A DNA stretch of 64,000 nucleotides from an uncultured Lachnospiraceae bacterium (lineage in GTDB: Bacteria > Bacillota > Clostridia > Lachnospirales > Lachnospiraceae), in NCBI GenBank assembly GCA_902776305.1, contig CACYPS010000026.1, positions 1-64,000 of the forward strand, given 5' to 3'. The translations under genes and the position numbers were made by a program. Shown one piece after another: positions 17,083-26,333 of the stretch. The stretch's first letter is position 1, and each line of letters begins with the position of its first letter. The notes beneath the pieces are model-generated. The model searched no databases. It was not told the origin of the DNA and saw nothing but the letters and a program-made list of their open reading frames with translations.

Positions 17083-19761
17083 TTAACCTATTTCATCCCA
17101 TACGCCGTCGCCGCCTTCATCACCGCCGCCTTCATCACCGCCGCCTTCATCACCACCGCCGGTGTCTTCAGCCGCGCCGCCTTCGTCACCACCGCCGGTG
17201 TCTTCATTGCCACCGGCCTCTTCGGTATGTTCGGTCTCTGCCGCCGCAGCAGCTTCTTCCTGTGCCTTCTGGTCGGAGCGCTCGCGTTCTGCCTCAGCTG
17301 CCGCAGCAGCTGCAGCATTGGTGTCTTCAGCCTCTTCCTCATAATAGTAGTCGTTATAATAGTCGTCATCATCGTCGTCGTCCCACCAGTAAGCATGGTC
17401 TCCGTTGCAATAGGTGGTCGGCGCTGTGCCGGCTGCGAAGTATTCTGTTCTTGAAGGACAACCGCCACGTGCGATCAGACCTGTCTCTTCACAGATATTT
17501 TCCGTGACAACGACACCGTCCGGCATACGGAAGACGGCATCCGCCTTGGTCGCCGACAGACGATCCATGACTTTCTTCCAGAGTATCTTGTGATAGGAGC
17601 GATAGTTTCCTTCCTCGGGAAGCGTCTCCTCACTGTCATAACCTGCCCAAACACCGCAGGTATAATACGGTGTGAATCCGACGAACCACACGTCGTTGTA
17701 AGCAGTGGTCGTACCTGTTTTTCCTGCTACGGGCATGCCGCAGTCAAGCTGTACGTCCTGACCGGTACCTTTCGTTACAACATCCTGAAGGGCGTTTGTG
17801 AGGAGAACCGCGGTGGTTTTTGAGATCGCCTGATTGGTCTCCTGTGTATTGTCGATTACGACATTTCCGTCCTGATCCTCGATACGTGTATAGAAGATCG
17901 GGCGTGTGTACGTGCCTTCATTTGCAATAGCCGCATAGGCTGCGGTCAGTTCAAGGTTCGTAACGCCATTGTAGATACCGCCGAGAGCGAGCGGCTGATA
18001 AATATCATTTCGCTCCGAAAGAGTCGTGAAACCGAACTTGAGGAGCTGATCAAAACCTGCCCTCGGTGTGATTTCCGTGATGACCTGTACTGCGATCGTG
18101 TTGATCGAGTATATGATAGCGTCACGAATCGATGTCGGACCGCGGTAATTGCCGGATTCTGCGTTGTTTACAGGACGTCCGTTGGAATAATTCGTCTTCT
18201 CATCGTTGTAAATCGAACCGAGTGTGATGTGCCCTGAATCCAGAGCCGGTGCGTATGTGGAAAGAATCTTGAACGTAGATCCGGGCTGTCTGGTCGTTGA
18301 AGTCGCACGGTTCAGTGTCAGGGAAGCCGTTTTTTCACCGCGCCCGCCGACAATCGCCTTGACGTAGCCGGTGTGCTGGTCAATGATGACCATCGATGAC
18401 TGGGGCTGCGGAGCAAATGAAGATCTCTCCGCAATGACTTCCGCACCCGGATTGTCGGCCAGAACGTGGGTTTTGTAATCGTTGATGTAATTATTGCCTT
18501 CGTCTACCGTATCGAACAGAAGGTCAAATGCAGGATCCAGATTCTCCCGGTAGAACTTGCGCAGCATTTCACGGCTGTAATTATGCAGTTCTCCGTCAGT
18601 GGTCTTGATCGTCAGAGCCCAGTCCATACTGTACTCTGTCTCGTTCGGGAAGTTTTCCGGATTAACATATTCTTCATCCAGGATGTCCTGGATCTTCATA
18701 TCCTGCGTGGTGTAGATACGAAGACCGCCGGAATACAGTGACTGATACGCCTGTGTTTCCGAGTACCCTTTGTACTTCTTCAGGTCGCTGACGACCTGAT
18801 TGGTCAGTTCATCGACAAAATAGGAGTAGATGGTGTTCGTATCATCCTGAGAAGCCTGAGCGTTCTGAATTCTGTCATAGACAGGATCTGCGAGTGCGGC
18901 ATCGTAATCCTCCTGCGTGATATAACCCTGTATGAGCATATCTCCGAGAACCTTCAGCCGTCTCTCGGAATTGTAATCGGGATGCCTGATCGGATTGTAG
19001 CGGCTCGGATTCTGCGTGATGCCCGCAATGACGGAAGCCTCCGAGAGCGTGAGTTCTTTCACGTCCTTGCGGAAGTACTTTCTGGATGCGGCCTGAACGC
19101 CATATGTTCCGGCTCCCAGATTGATCGTGTTAAGATAGTTTTCCAGAATACGGTCCTTGGCAGCCTTTTTTGATCCGAGGTCCTTTGTCAGCTTTTCCTC
19201 GAGCTGGACTGCAAGGACCTGCTCCTGGAACTTTCGCTTGACCCGGTCAATCAGAGTCTGTTCCTGCGTCCAGGTCGTGAAGACATTGTTCTTAAGCAGC
19301 TGTTGGGTGATGGTACTCGCTCCCTCCGTGAACTTGAAGCGGTTTTTTATTCCGACGTACAGGGCACGGATGATACCCTTGGCGTCGATTCCGTTGTGCT
19401 GATAAAAACGACCGTCTTCGACGGCGACCACGCCTTTCTGAAGGTATTCCGGTACATCGTCGAGAGCAACGGAGATACGGTTCGAGTTGGATGTGGTCAG
19501 TTTCTGGAGTTGATTTCCCTCAGAATCATAAATGAACGTAGCAAAACCGCTCGGTGCAATATTTACTGAAGCGATATCGGGCGTGTTGGCTATGATACCG
19601 CTGAAGATGCCGAACGTTCCGAAAGTCGATACGATTATGACGGATACGAAGAGCACTACAAGCAGGCGGAGGAGAATAACTCCTACGCGCTTTTCGATTT
19701 CCTGAGAATATGACTCATAGAGTTCTTCTTTTCTTTCTATATTATCTCTTGTATAATTCAT
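17083..19761 (-). CDS. ponA: Class A penicillin-binding protein (PBP1A type)
   Basis: Bifunctional cell-wall enzyme: glycosyltransferase plus transpeptidase. 892 residues: cytoplasmic N-terminus, one membrane anchor (about 27-52), GT51 domain (VAVEDGRFYQHNGIDAKGI, GASTITQQLLKN), and transpeptidase with active-site STFK (after TTRQPG), SIN and KTGTT. The C-terminal extracytoplasmic tail is unusual: a run of Asp and Tyr (WWDDDDDDDYYNDYYYEEE), an Ala run and then Gly/Asp/Glu repeats (GGGDEGG units), which make the 3' end of the gene internally repetitive. A cell-wall synthesis role is certain; the tail's role is unknown. Confidence 0.95.
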   Translation of the reverse strand: MNYTRDNIERKEELYESYSQEIEKRVGVILLRLLVVLFVSVIIVSTFGTFGIFSGIIANTPDIASVNIAPSGFATFIYDSEGNQLQKLTTSNSNRISVALDDVPEYLQKGVVAVEDGRFYQHNGIDAKGIIRALYVGIKNRFKFTEGASTITQQLLKNNVFTTWTQEQTLIDRVKRKFQEQVLAVQLEEKLTKDLGSKKAAKDRILENYLNTINLGAGTYGVQAASRKYFRKDVKELTLSEASVIAGITQNPSRYNPIRHPDYNSERRLKVLGDMLIQGYITQEDYDAALADPVYDRIQNAQASQDDTNTIYSYFVDELTNQVVSDLKKYKGYSETQAYQSLYSGGLRIYTTQDMKIQDILDEEYVNPENFPNETEYSMDWALTIKTTDGELHNYSREMLRKFYRENLDPAFDLLFDTVDEGNNYINDYKTHVLADNPGAEVIAERSSFAPQPQSSMVIIDQHTGYVKAIVGGRGEKTASLTLNRATSTTRQPGSTFKILSTYAPALDSGHITLGSIYNDEKTNYSNGRPVNNAESGNYRGPTSIRDAIIYSINTIAVQVITEITPRAGFDQLLKFGFTTLSERNDIYQPLALGGIYNGVTNLELTAAYAAIANEGTYTRPIFYTRIEDQDGNVVIDNTQETNQAISKTTAVLLTNALQDVVTKGTGQDVQLDCGMPVAGKTGTTTAYNDVWFVGFTPYYTCGVWAGYDSEETLPEEGNYRSYHKILWKKVMDRLSATKADAVFRMPDGVVVTENICEETGLIARGGCPSRTEYFAAGTAPTTYCNGDHAYWWDDDDDDDYYNDYYYEEEAEDTNAAAAAAAEAERERSDQKAQEEAAAAAETEHTEEAGGNEDTGGGDEGGAAEDTGGGDEGGGDEGGGDEGGDGVWDEIG

Positions 19762-19817
19762 GCCATTATTATAAGAAAAATAATCTGAGAATGCAACTTA
19801 AACATCCCAAGGGACCC

Positions 19818-19847
19818 TTGCACACTTCCCCTCTTGTAAAGTAAAAT
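19818..19847 (+). promoter_or_regulatory. Possible promoter placing the transcript start at the yigZ ATG
   Basis: TTGCAC (19818-19823), 18 bases, TAAAAT (19842-19847). A start point about 7 bases on would fall at ATG 19854, and no clear ribosome site precedes that ATG, so the mRNA could be leaderless. Confidence 0.35.
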
Positions 19848-19853
19848 GAGAAC

Positions 19854-20486
19854 ATGAGTGATTATAAAACAATCCGCACAGACGGACAAGGCGAGATAAT
19901 TGAAAAAAAATCAAGATTCATCGGAGAAGTGCACTATGCGAAGGATCTTTCCGAGGCAGAGAGTTTTCTTACTGCGGCAAGAAAGAAATATTATGATGCG
20001 AGGCATCACTGCTTCGCATGTATCGTAGGTGCGCCGGGAACACCCGATGAGATACTGCGTTCCAATGATGACGGCGAACCGGGTGGGACGGCCGGAAAGC
20101 CGATGCTCGAAGTGCTGACAGGCGAGGGATTGCACTACGCGGCAGCAGTCGTTACGAGATATTTCGGCGGAACACTTTTGGGGACAGGCGGTCTTGTGAG
20201 GGCTTATACGGCTGCAGTGCGTGCGGCAGTGGAAAATGCGGATATCATAACTGTTATTCAGGGATTCCGCCTGAGCTATCGCGTGACCTATCCTCAGGCC
20301 GGCAAGCTCCAGTATGTGTATGCAAAGGAGCAGCTGCCTCAGCCGGATATTGAGTACGGTCAGGATGTGGTCATGCATGTGCTGGTACCGGGGTATATGC
20401 TCGATAGGATCAGGAAGCTCACTGTGGAAATGACAGACGGGCAGGCCAGACTTGAGGGAGAAGAGCCGTGTGAATATACTATATGA
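19854..20486 (+). CDS. yigZ: YigZ/IMPACT family protein
   Basis: 210 residues of the UPF0029 family, whose eukaryotic member IMPACT inhibits the GCN2 kinase; the bacterial function is not settled. N-terminal domain carries the family signature AARKKYYDARHHCFA followed by NDDGEPGGTAGKPM and VTRYFGGTLLGTGGLVRAY. The C-terminal DUF1949-like domain (about 135-210) follows. Divergent from the PBP gene; no clear Shine-Dalgarno sequence. Confidence 0.9.
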   Translation: MSDYKTIRTDGQGEIIEKKSRFIGEVHYAKDLSEAESFLTAARKKYYDARHHCFACIVGAPGTPDEILRSNDDGEPGGTAGKPMLEVLTGEGLHYAAAVVTRYFGGTLLGTGGLVRAYTAAVRAAVENADIITVIQGFRLSYRVTYPQAGKLQYVYAKEQLPQPDIEYGQDVVMHVLVPGYMLDRIRKLTVEMTDGQARLEGEEPCEYTI

Positions 20487-20507
20487 TTTATAGAATCAAA
20501 TGTATAC

Positions 20508-20603
20508 GGGGGCTGTCACATAAGGGCAGTTCCATTGCTTTACACAGCAGACATAAGTAGTGCCTGCTCGTGATAGCGATGGTGCCTTCATGTGACAGCC
20601 CCC
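20508..20603. repeat. Foldback element, family H copy B
   Basis: 96 bp with perfect 14-bp terminal inverted repeats GGGGGCTGTCACAT (20508-20521) and ATGTGACAGCCCCC (20590-20603); pairing extends imperfectly inward. Lies between the convergent yigZ and cyclophilin genes. Confidence 0.9.
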
Positions 20604-20705
20604 GGCTGTCTTTAGATATAATTGTGTTAATGTATGATCTGACGTTTATGCAGTGCCGGAGCAGGTGTAAATTCGTCCCTGTCTCGCTGCTGCGATGCGC
20701 TCAGA

Positions 20706-21224
20706 TCAGCATTTTTCCGGCTCCGGGAAATCTTCGCCGTGTGTATCGACTGTCATGGATTTGATGACCTGGTCGACTCTCGGGCGATCTCTGAAGTCTG
20801 TTCTGGCAGTCGCGATTTTATCGACAACATTCATACCTTCCGTAATCTTGCCGAATGCAGCGTACGCGCCGTCGAGATGCGGTGCGTTTGCATGCATAAT
20901 AAAGAACTGGCTCCCCGCGGAATTCGGGTTCATAGCGCGTGCCATGGAAAGAACGCCGGCGGTATGCTTCAGATTGTTCTGGAAGCCGTTCTGGGAGAAT
21001 TCACCCTTGATGCAGTAACCCGGTCCGCCCATGCCTGTGCCGTCGGGACATCCGCCCTGGATCATGAAGCCGGGAATAACACGGTGGAAGATAAGACCGT
21101 TATAAAAGCCTTTATTGATCAGGCTGATAAAATTATTGACTGTGTTCGGCGCAATTTCCGGATAGAGTTCGGCTTTCATTACGCTGCCATCTTTCATTGT
21201 GATTGTAACAATCGGATATGTCAT
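20706..21224 (-). CDS. Cyclophilin-type peptidyl-prolyl cis-trans isomerase
   Basis: Small cytosolic cyclophilin, 172 residues, no signal peptide. Catalytic and binding motifs: FHRVIPGFMIQGG (active-site Arg and Phe), GVLSMARAMNPNSAGSQFFI and HLDGAYAAFGKI. The frame extends seven codons upstream (21245), but the ATG at 21224 gives the usual start (MTYPIVTI) with AGAGGT ahead. Likely involved in protein folding; no neighbour constrains its client. Confidence 0.93.
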   Translation of the reverse strand: MTYPIVTITMKDGSVMKAELYPEIAPNTVNNFISLINKGFYNGLIFHRVIPGFMIQGGCPDGTGMGGPGYCIKGEFSQNGFQNNLKHTAGVLSMARAMNPNSAGSQFFIMHANAPHLDGAYAAFGKITEGMNVVDKIATARTDFRDRPRVDQVIKSMTVDTHGEDFPEPEKC

Positions 21225-21268
21225 GGTTATGACCTCTTTTCTCATATGTTTTATAGTTGAACAGAAAT

Positions 21269-21297
21269 ATTATAGCGTGATTGAATCAAGTTGGCAA
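21269..21297 (-). promoter_or_regulatory. Promoter for the cyclophilin gene
   Basis: On the minus strand TTGCCA, 17 bases, TATAAT (positions 21297-21269). Confidence 0.8.
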
Positions 21298-21306
21298 GTG
21301 GTAGCG

Positions 21307-21390
21307 AATCGCGCGAGATTGTACGCACGATGAAACCAAATTTCACTTTGCGCGCGTATCATAGGCTCTCGTCACGAGTATTACGCGATT
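21307..21390. repeat. Foldback element, family T copy 1 (divergent)
   Basis: Short terminal inverted repeats AATCGCG (21307-21313) and CGCGATT (21384-21390). Its core TTTCACTTTGCGC and CTCGTCACGAG resembles the tsaD-leader copy (24236-24337). It lies in the divergent region between the cyclophilin gene and tsaE; a TATAAT (21439-21444) downstream may drive tsaE. Confidence 0.6.
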
Positions 21391-21482
21391 AAGAATAAAA
21401 TCCGAAAAGTGGTTGTGTACGTCTTTCGGTAAACGTGTTATAATTTTTAGTTACATGAAAATACAAGGAAAAGGAACGCGTT

Positions 21483-21923
21483 ATGGAAACGATTGAGACA
21501 TTCAGCCCCGAAGAGACGTATATGCTCGGGAAAAAGATCGGAGAGGCTGCCTGTCCGAATACTGTGTATGCCCTGAACGGGGATCTTGGTGTCGGTAAGA
21601 CGGTGTTCACGCAGGGACTTGCTGCCGGACTGGGCATTGATGAGCCGGTTACGAGTCCGACTTTCACCATTCTTCAGAATTATGACGGTGGACGTCTGCC
21701 GTTTTTCCACTTTGATGTATATCGGATCGGTGACATCGAAGAGATGGATGAGATCGGATACGATGACTGCTTTTTCGGCGGAGGCGTAAGTCTCGTTGAA
21801 TGGGCGGAAATAGTGGAAGAGATTCTTCCTGAGAATACCGTTTACATTACAATCGAGAAAGATCCCGAAAAGGGGTTTGACTACAGAAAGATCACAGTGC
21901 AGAACTCGGAGGAACGGTCATGA
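21483..21923 (+). CDS. tsaE: tRNA t6A ATPase TsaE
   Basis: ATPase of the threonylcarbamoyl-adenosine (t6A37) complex with TsaB and TsaD. 146 residues: Walker A GDLGVGKTVFTQGLA, switch-like TSPTFTILQNYDGG, and the FHFDVYRIGDIEEMDEIG segment typical of the family, ending WAEIVEEILPE. Start ATG 21483. It overlaps tsaB by four bases (ATGA), which implies translational coupling. Confidence 0.95.
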   Translation: METIETFSPEETYMLGKKIGEAACPNTVYALNGDLGVGKTVFTQGLAAGLGIDEPVTSPTFTILQNYDGGRLPFFHFDVYRIGDIEEMDEIGYDDCFFGGGVSLVEWAEIVEEILPENTVYITIEKDPEKGFDYRKITVQNSEERS

Positions 21924-22639
21924 AGATAATTGCATTGGATTCATCAGGGCTGGTTGCTTCCGTGGCAGTCCTGGAAGACGGGATACTGCTTGCTGAGTAT
22001 TCCGTAAATTATAAGAAAACGCACTCGCAGACACTCCTGCCCATGTTAGATGAGATAGCGGGCATGACAGAACTGGACAAAACATCAATCGATGCGATCG
22101 CTGTGGCAGCGGGGCCGGGCTCCTTTACCGGTCTTCGAATCGGCTCAGCGACGGCTAAAGGACTCGGCCTTGCGCTCGGAAAGCCGATCATCGAGGTGCC
22201 GACGCTTGCCGGCATGGCTTATAATCTGCCATACGCTGCCGGGCTTGTGTGTCCTGTCATGGATGCGAGAAGGCAGCAGGTATACAACGGCATATATCGT
22301 TTCGAGGGCGCGGTACTTAAGACAGTCATCGATCAGCGTCCTATCGCAGCAGCGGATCTGATCAGAGAGCTGAATGAGATGGATCCGGATCTGACAGATC
22401 CAGGCGTGATCTTTCTCGGTGACGGTTCCTATGTTGTGGAGCCGTATGCAAAGGAGAATCTGAAGATACCCTTCAGCTTTGCGCCCGCTCATCTTGCACG
22501 GCAAAGTGCGGGAGCGGTAGGTGCGCTTGCGATGCAGCTCTTTAAGCAAGGCAAATATGTCAGGGCGGAGGAACACGCACCGATTTACCTGCGTAAGTCT
22601 CAGGCTGAGCAGGAGAGAGAAAGAACGCTCGGCAATTAG
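21920..22639 (+). CDS. tsaB: tRNA t6A scaffold protein TsaB
   Basis: Inactive Kae1/ASKHA-fold partner that dimerises with TsaD in t6A synthesis. 239 residues: IIALDSSGLVASVAVLEDG, then AVAAGPGSFTGLRIG and the family PVMDARRQQVYNGIYRF. Start overlaps the tsaE stop by four bases. Confidence 0.95.
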   Translation: MKIIALDSSGLVASVAVLEDGILLAEYSVNYKKTHSQTLLPMLDEIAGMTELDKTSIDAIAVAAGPGSFTGLRIGSATAKGLGLALGKPIIEVPTLAGMAYNLPYAAGLVCPVMDARRQQVYNGIYRFEGAVLKTVIDQRPIAAADLIRELNEMDPDLTDPGVIFLGDGSYVVEPYAKENLKIPFSFAPAHLARQSAGAVGALAMQLFKQGKYVRAEEHAPIYLRKSQAEQERERTLGN

Positions 22640-22709
22640 AATGTTCAAAGTTTGAAAGTTTACTTTTAACGACTCGTGAAATGACAGGGAGAGCACAGAG
22701 GCAATAGAG

Positions 22710-23204
22710 ATGATTATCAGAGAGATGGCATTTGACGATATTTCCCAGGTGGCGGAGATAGAGAGGGAGAACTCTCTGACGCCATGGGATGAGAACGGTC
22801 TGCTTACGTATCTGCTTCGCAACGACACCCTCTTTTTGGTCGCCTCTGATCCGTTCGAAGGTGGAGAGACCGCTGATGAGGAAGACTACGTCGAGCCTCA
22901 TATTTACGGGTATATCGGTCTTCTTATGGTGCCCTGGGAGGCGGATATAACAAATATCACGGTTCGGAAAGAAGAGAGGAACCGCGGAATTGGTATGCGG
23001 CTCCTCATAGAGATGATCAGTAGATGTCCGGAGCACGGAGTATCCGTGATCCATCTTGAGGTCAGGGAGAGTGGAGCACCGGCGAGGCACCTGTACGAAA
23101 AGACGGGATTCACTGTCGACGGCATTCGAAAAGGCTACTATACGATGCCGACCGAGGACGCAGTCCTCATGACTTTACGGCTTCCGGGGGCTCCGGAGAC
23201 GTGA
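22710..23204 (+). CDS. rimI: Ribosomal-protein-S18-alanine N-acetyltransferase
   Basis: GNAT acetyltransferase; RimI acetylates the N-terminal Ala of S18, and its gene commonly follows tsaB. 164 residues: acetyl-CoA loop RNRGIGMRLL, then HLEVRESGAPARHLYEKTGF, the RimI signature. An acidic insertion (DPFEGGETADEEDYVEP, about 48-66) lengthens the protein relative to typical 150-residue RimI. Seventy bases separate it from tsaB. Confidence 0.88.
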   Translation: MIIREMAFDDISQVAEIERENSLTPWDENGLLTYLLRNDTLFLVASDPFEGGETADEEDYVEPHIYGYIGLLMVPWEADITNITVRKEERNRGIGMRLLIEMISRCPEHGVSVIHLEVRESGAPARHLYEKTGFTVDGIRKGYYTMPTEDAVLMTLRLPGAPET

Positions 23205-23281
23205 GTGCGATATGTGCGTAAGCCTATAAGCATTACTGAAAATGATTGCCTTATGCAGTCACAGGCGAAAGGAGGAATTAT

Positions 23282-24193
23282 ATGCTTGACATCAGCCTGC
23301 TGGGGACAGGCGGCATGATGCCGCTTCCCCGAAGATGGGTAACATCGTGTATTATGAGATATAACGGCGCGAGCGTTCTCATTGACTGCGGAGAGGGAAC
23401 CCAGGTCGCACTGCGGGAGAAGGGATGGTCTTTTAAACCGGTCAATACGATCCTGATTACGCATTTTCACGCGGATCACATAGCAGGTCTGCCCGGCTTT
23501 CTCCTGACGATGGGAAATGCCGACAGGACCGATCCTGTGACGGTCATCGGGCCGAAAGGAATGGGAAGGATTCTGAACGCAGTCCGGGTGATTGCGCCGG
23601 AGCTGCCATTTGAACTGAAATGTGTGGAAATAGAGGGGAATGAGCAGACATTTGCCATCGATGACATGAACGTGACGGCATTCCGCGTTAATCACAACAT
23701 TACCTGCTACGGTTACGAGATTGCTATCCGAAGAAAAGGCCGCTTTGATGTGGACCGCGCACGTGCGGAAGGAATTCCGATCAGATTTTGGAATCCTCTC
23801 CAGAAGGGACAGACTATCGAATATGAGGGCCGCACGCTGACGCCTGAAATGGTGCTCGGCAGTGCAAGAAAAGGACTTAAGGTCGTCTATACGACGGACA
23901 CAAGACCTACCAGGTCGATCCGCGAGCATGCGGAGGGGGCAGATCTGCTGATCTGCGAAGGAATGTACGGCGAACCTGATTCGGATGTCAAGGCAAGAAC
24001 ACACAGACATATGACGATGCAGGAGGCAGCGGAGATAGCCAGACAGGCACAGCCGAAGGAAATGTGGCTCACACATTACAGCCCGTCTCTTGTGAAGCCT
24101 GAATTGTTCATGGACTCGGTCAGAAGTGTTTTTCCCCGGGCGATCGCAGCGAAGGACGGGCAGGAAATGACGCTGCTGTTCGAGGAAGAATAA
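23282..24193 (+). CDS. rnz: Ribonuclease Z
   Basis: Metallo-beta-lactamase-fold endonuclease that trims tRNA 3' trailers; fitting because none of the tRNA genes here encodes CCA. 303 residues with the zinc motif ITHFHADHIAGLPGF (about 60-75), a histidine-containing FRVNHNITCYGYEI, VVYTTDTRP and the C-terminal zinc His in LTHYSPS. The frame is open from 23246, but ATG 23282 follows AAAGGAGG and gives the family start MLDISLLGTGG. Confidence 0.92.
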   Translation: MLDISLLGTGGMMPLPRRWVTSCIMRYNGASVLIDCGEGTQVALREKGWSFKPVNTILITHFHADHIAGLPGFLLTMGNADRTDPVTVIGPKGMGRILNAVRVIAPELPFELKCVEIEGNEQTFAIDDMNVTAFRVNHNITCYGYEIAIRRKGRFDVDRARAEGIPIRFWNPLQKGQTIEYEGRTLTPEMVLGSARKGLKVVYTTDTRPTRSIREHAEGADLLICEGMYGEPDSDVKARTHRHMTMQEAAEIARQAQPKEMWLTHYSPSLVKPELFMDSVRSVFPRAIAAKDGQEMTLLFEEE

Positions 24194-24235
24194 TGCCCGG
24201 CGGATTGTGCATAAGCGTTAAGTTAGAACTGAGGC

Positions 24236-24337
24236 TTTAATCTCTGACGCGGGTCTGCATCCCATGTCAGAGACAAGTTTCATTTTGCGCATTCATCTCA
24301 CGACTTAAGTCACGAGAATTGTGCGTCAGAGATTAAA
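24236..24337. repeat. Foldback element, family T copy 2 (tsaD leader)
   Basis: 102 bp with perfect 15-bp terminal inverted repeats TTTAATCTCTGACGC (24236-24250) and GCGTCAGAGATTAAA (24323-24337). TCTCTGAC (24241-24248) can alternatively pair with GTCAGAGA (24266-24273), so two exclusive folds exist. Positions 24261-24295 match the inverted copy at 36969-37003 at 33 of 35 bases. Confidence 0.85.
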
Positions 24338-24352
24338 TATCGGAGATATAGA

Positions 24353-25372
24353 ATGGCACATATAGATATACTTGCAATAGAGAGCTCCTGCGATGAGACT
24401 GCGGCCGCAGTCGTTCGTGACGGGAGAGAGGTGCTTTCCAATGTGATCTACACTCAGATCGCCATGCACACTGTTTACGGCGGTGTCGTGCCGGAGCTTG
24501 CTTCCCGCGCGCATATAGAAAAAATCAATTATGTGGTGCAGAAAGCGCTGGACGATGCGGGAAAAACACTGGATGATATAGACGCGGTGGCAGTGACGTA
24601 CGGGCCGGGACTCGTCGGTGCGCTCTTAGTCGGCGTGGCTGAAGCGAAGGCAATCGCCTGGGCGGCAGATAAACCGCTGATCGGGGTACATCACATAGAA
24701 GGACACATCTGCGCTAACTATATAGAGCATCCTGATTTGAAGCCTCCTTACCTCGGATTGATTGTATCCGGGGGACATACGCATCTGATTATCGTTGAGG
24801 ACTGGGCGAAGTTCAGGATCCTCGGAAGAACGGTGGACGATGCGGCGGGTGAGGCATTTGACAAAGTTGCGCGTGCGATTGGGCTCGGCTATCCGGGCGG
24901 TCCGAAGATCGATAAGGTATCAAAGGAAGGCAATCCGAACGCGATCGTTTTCCCGAAGGCCAAGGTCAACGGATCTGAGTACAATTTCAGTTTTTCCGGT
25001 CTGAAAAGCGCTGTGCTGAACTATCTCAACCATGCTCAGATGACAGGTGAGGAGGTCAATAAAGCCGATCTCGCAGCAAGTTTCCAGAAGTCTGTGGTGG
25101 ATGTTCTCTGTGAACATACCGTGCAGGCTGCGAAGGAGTACCATATAACAGAGGTGGCTCTTGCCGGCGGCGTTGCCTCGAACAGCGCGCTGAGAGCCGG
25201 GCTTGCGGAGGCATGTGAAAAGAACGGGCTGAATCTGTCCGTACCGTCGCCTGTCTACTGTACGGACAATGCTGCCATGATCGGTGTGGCTGCATTCCAC
25301 GAGTATGAGGCGGGAACAAGAAGCGGATGGGATCTGAATGCGGTCCCCAATCTGAAGCTGGGTGAACGATGA
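24353..25372 (+). CDS. tsaD: tRNA t6A threonylcarbamoyltransferase TsaD
   Basis: Transfers the threonylcarbamoyl group to A37 of ANN-decoding tRNAs. 339 residues: [13 protein letters not shown], metal-binding [13 protein letters not shown] (two His), [30 protein letters not shown] and the C-terminal CTDNAAMIG. Its leader is occupied by a repeat that can fold in two ways. Together with tsaE and tsaB it completes the set except TsaC, which is not in the window. Confidence 0.96.
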   Translation: MAHIDILAIESSCDETAAAVVRDGREVLSNVIYTQIAMHTVYGGVVPELASRAHIEKINYVVQKALDDAGKTLDDIDAVAVTYGPGLVGALLVGVAEAKAIAWAADKPLIGVHHIEGHICANYIEHPDLKPPYLGLIVSGGHTHLIIVEDWAKFRILGRTVDDAAGEAFDKVARAIGLGYPGGPKIDKVSKEGNPNAIVFPKAKVNGSEYNFSFSGLKSAVLNYLNHAQMTGEEVNKADLAASFQKSVVDVLCEHTVQAAKEYHITEVALAGGVASNSALRAGLAEACEKNGLNLSVPSPVYCTDNAAMIGVAAFHEYEAGTRSGWDLNAVPNLKLGER

Positions 25373-25453
25373 CTGTTGACGCAGAAGAATCCTGAATCTC
25401 AATATGCTCTGTCGGCTTATGCTTAGGCACGGCGGATCGCAGACGTGCGCAGT

Positions 25454-25507
25454 GGAAGGCGCTGACGCGCCGCGCACGTCGCGGCAAGAACGCTGAGGCG
25501 TTCTTGA
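25454..25507 (+). repeat. Dispersed repeat, family D copy 1
   Basis: GGAAGGCGCTGACGCGCC, then GCGGCAAGAACGCTGAGG and CGTTCTTG. Contains hairpins GGCGC/GCGCC (25458-25471) and AAGAACGC/GCGTTCTT (25486-25505). A related sequence is at 44725-44779. Confidence 0.7.
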
Positions 25508-25541
25508 AGACAATGAGCATCAATTATCGAAGGAGAATGAT

Positions 25542-26204
25542 ATGAATATATGCGCAATTGTGCTTGCTGCAGGTAACGGAAAGCGTATGGGGGCGGACAT
25601 CCCGAAACAGTTCCTGAAGATTAACGGAGAATATATTCTGACAAAAACTCTCAGGGTCTTTCAGGAGAGTTCTGTTATCTCAGATATCGTGCTTGTGACG
25701 GGGGAGGAGTGGATTGACTTCTGTCATGATGAAATCGTCGGGAAGGAAGGCTTTTCCAAAGTCCGTCACATTATTACAGGCGGAAAGGAGCGCTATGATT
25801 CCTCCTATGCAGGGATTCTTCAGTGCCCGAATTCGGATTATGTTTTTATACATGACGCCGCAAGGCCGTATATCACGGAAGAGATTCTTATAAGGACAGC
25901 CGAGGAGGTTCAGAAACATCTTGCAGTGGCAGTGGGGGTGCCGTCGAAGGATACAATCAAGATCGTCGATGATGACGGCTTTGTGACCGATACACCTCTG
26001 CGGAAGAATGTGTGGAACATACAGACACCTCAGGCTTTCTCCTACAGCCTGATTCGGGCAGCCTATGAGATCATGCTTGAGGAGGGTATGCAGGGCATAA
26101 CCGATGATGCCATGGTCGTGGAGGCTTCCAGACTTTCCCGCGTTAAGCTGGTCATGGGAGCTTATACGAATATAAAAATTACAACGCCAGACGATTTGAA
26201 ATAA
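25542..26204 (+). CDS. ispD: 2-C-methyl-D-erythritol 4-phosphate cytidylyltransferase
   Basis: Third step of the MEP isoprenoid pathway: MEP plus CTP gives CDP-ME. 220 residues: nucleotide loop LAAGNGKRMGADIPKQF, VFIHDAARPYITEE (family signature), VPSKDTIK and the C-terminal IKITTPDDL. The related ribitol-5-phosphate cytidylyltransferase (TarI) cannot be fully excluded, but no teichoic gene adjoins it. Ribosome site GAAGGAGAA. The 3' end is partly repeated downstream. Confidence 0.88.
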   Translation: MNICAIVLAAGNGKRMGADIPKQFLKINGEYILTKTLRVFQESSVISDIVLVTGEEWIDFCHDEIVGKEGFSKVRHIITGGKERYDSSYAGILQCPNSDYVFIHDAARPYITEEILIRTAEEVQKHLAVAVGVPSKDTIKIVDDDGFVTDTPLRKNVWNIQTPQAFSYSLIRAAYEIMLEEGMQGITDDAMVVEASRLSRVKLVMGAYTNIKITTPDDLK

Positions 26205-26330
26205 GGTGAGAAGATAACCCTGAGAAATTGAAAAGACGATCTGAAGATAGATGAGAAGAGTATTCTGAGGAAAACGAAAAACATTCCTGAGGAAAATTGG
26301 AAGACATTCCGAAGTAAGATGAAAACATGC
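26189..26330 (+). repeat. Degenerate tandem copies of the ispD 3' end
   Basis: AGACGATTTGAAATAAGGTG (26189, spanning the stop codon) is followed 45 bp later by AGACGATCTGAAGATAGATG (26234), each going on to GAGAAG and CTGAG. Two shorter degraded pieces (ATTCCTGAGGAAAATTGGAA at 26282, ATTCCGAAGTAAGATGAAAA at 26306) follow. Similarity of the first two units is about 70 percent by eye. Confidence 0.65.
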
Positions 26331-26333
26331 GAT

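Noticed and set aside
17083-17507. Small Pro/His/Arg-rich or Val-rich frames on the plus strand at the PBP 3' end
   Set aside because: They are translations of the GGGDEGG-coding repeats on the opposite strand.
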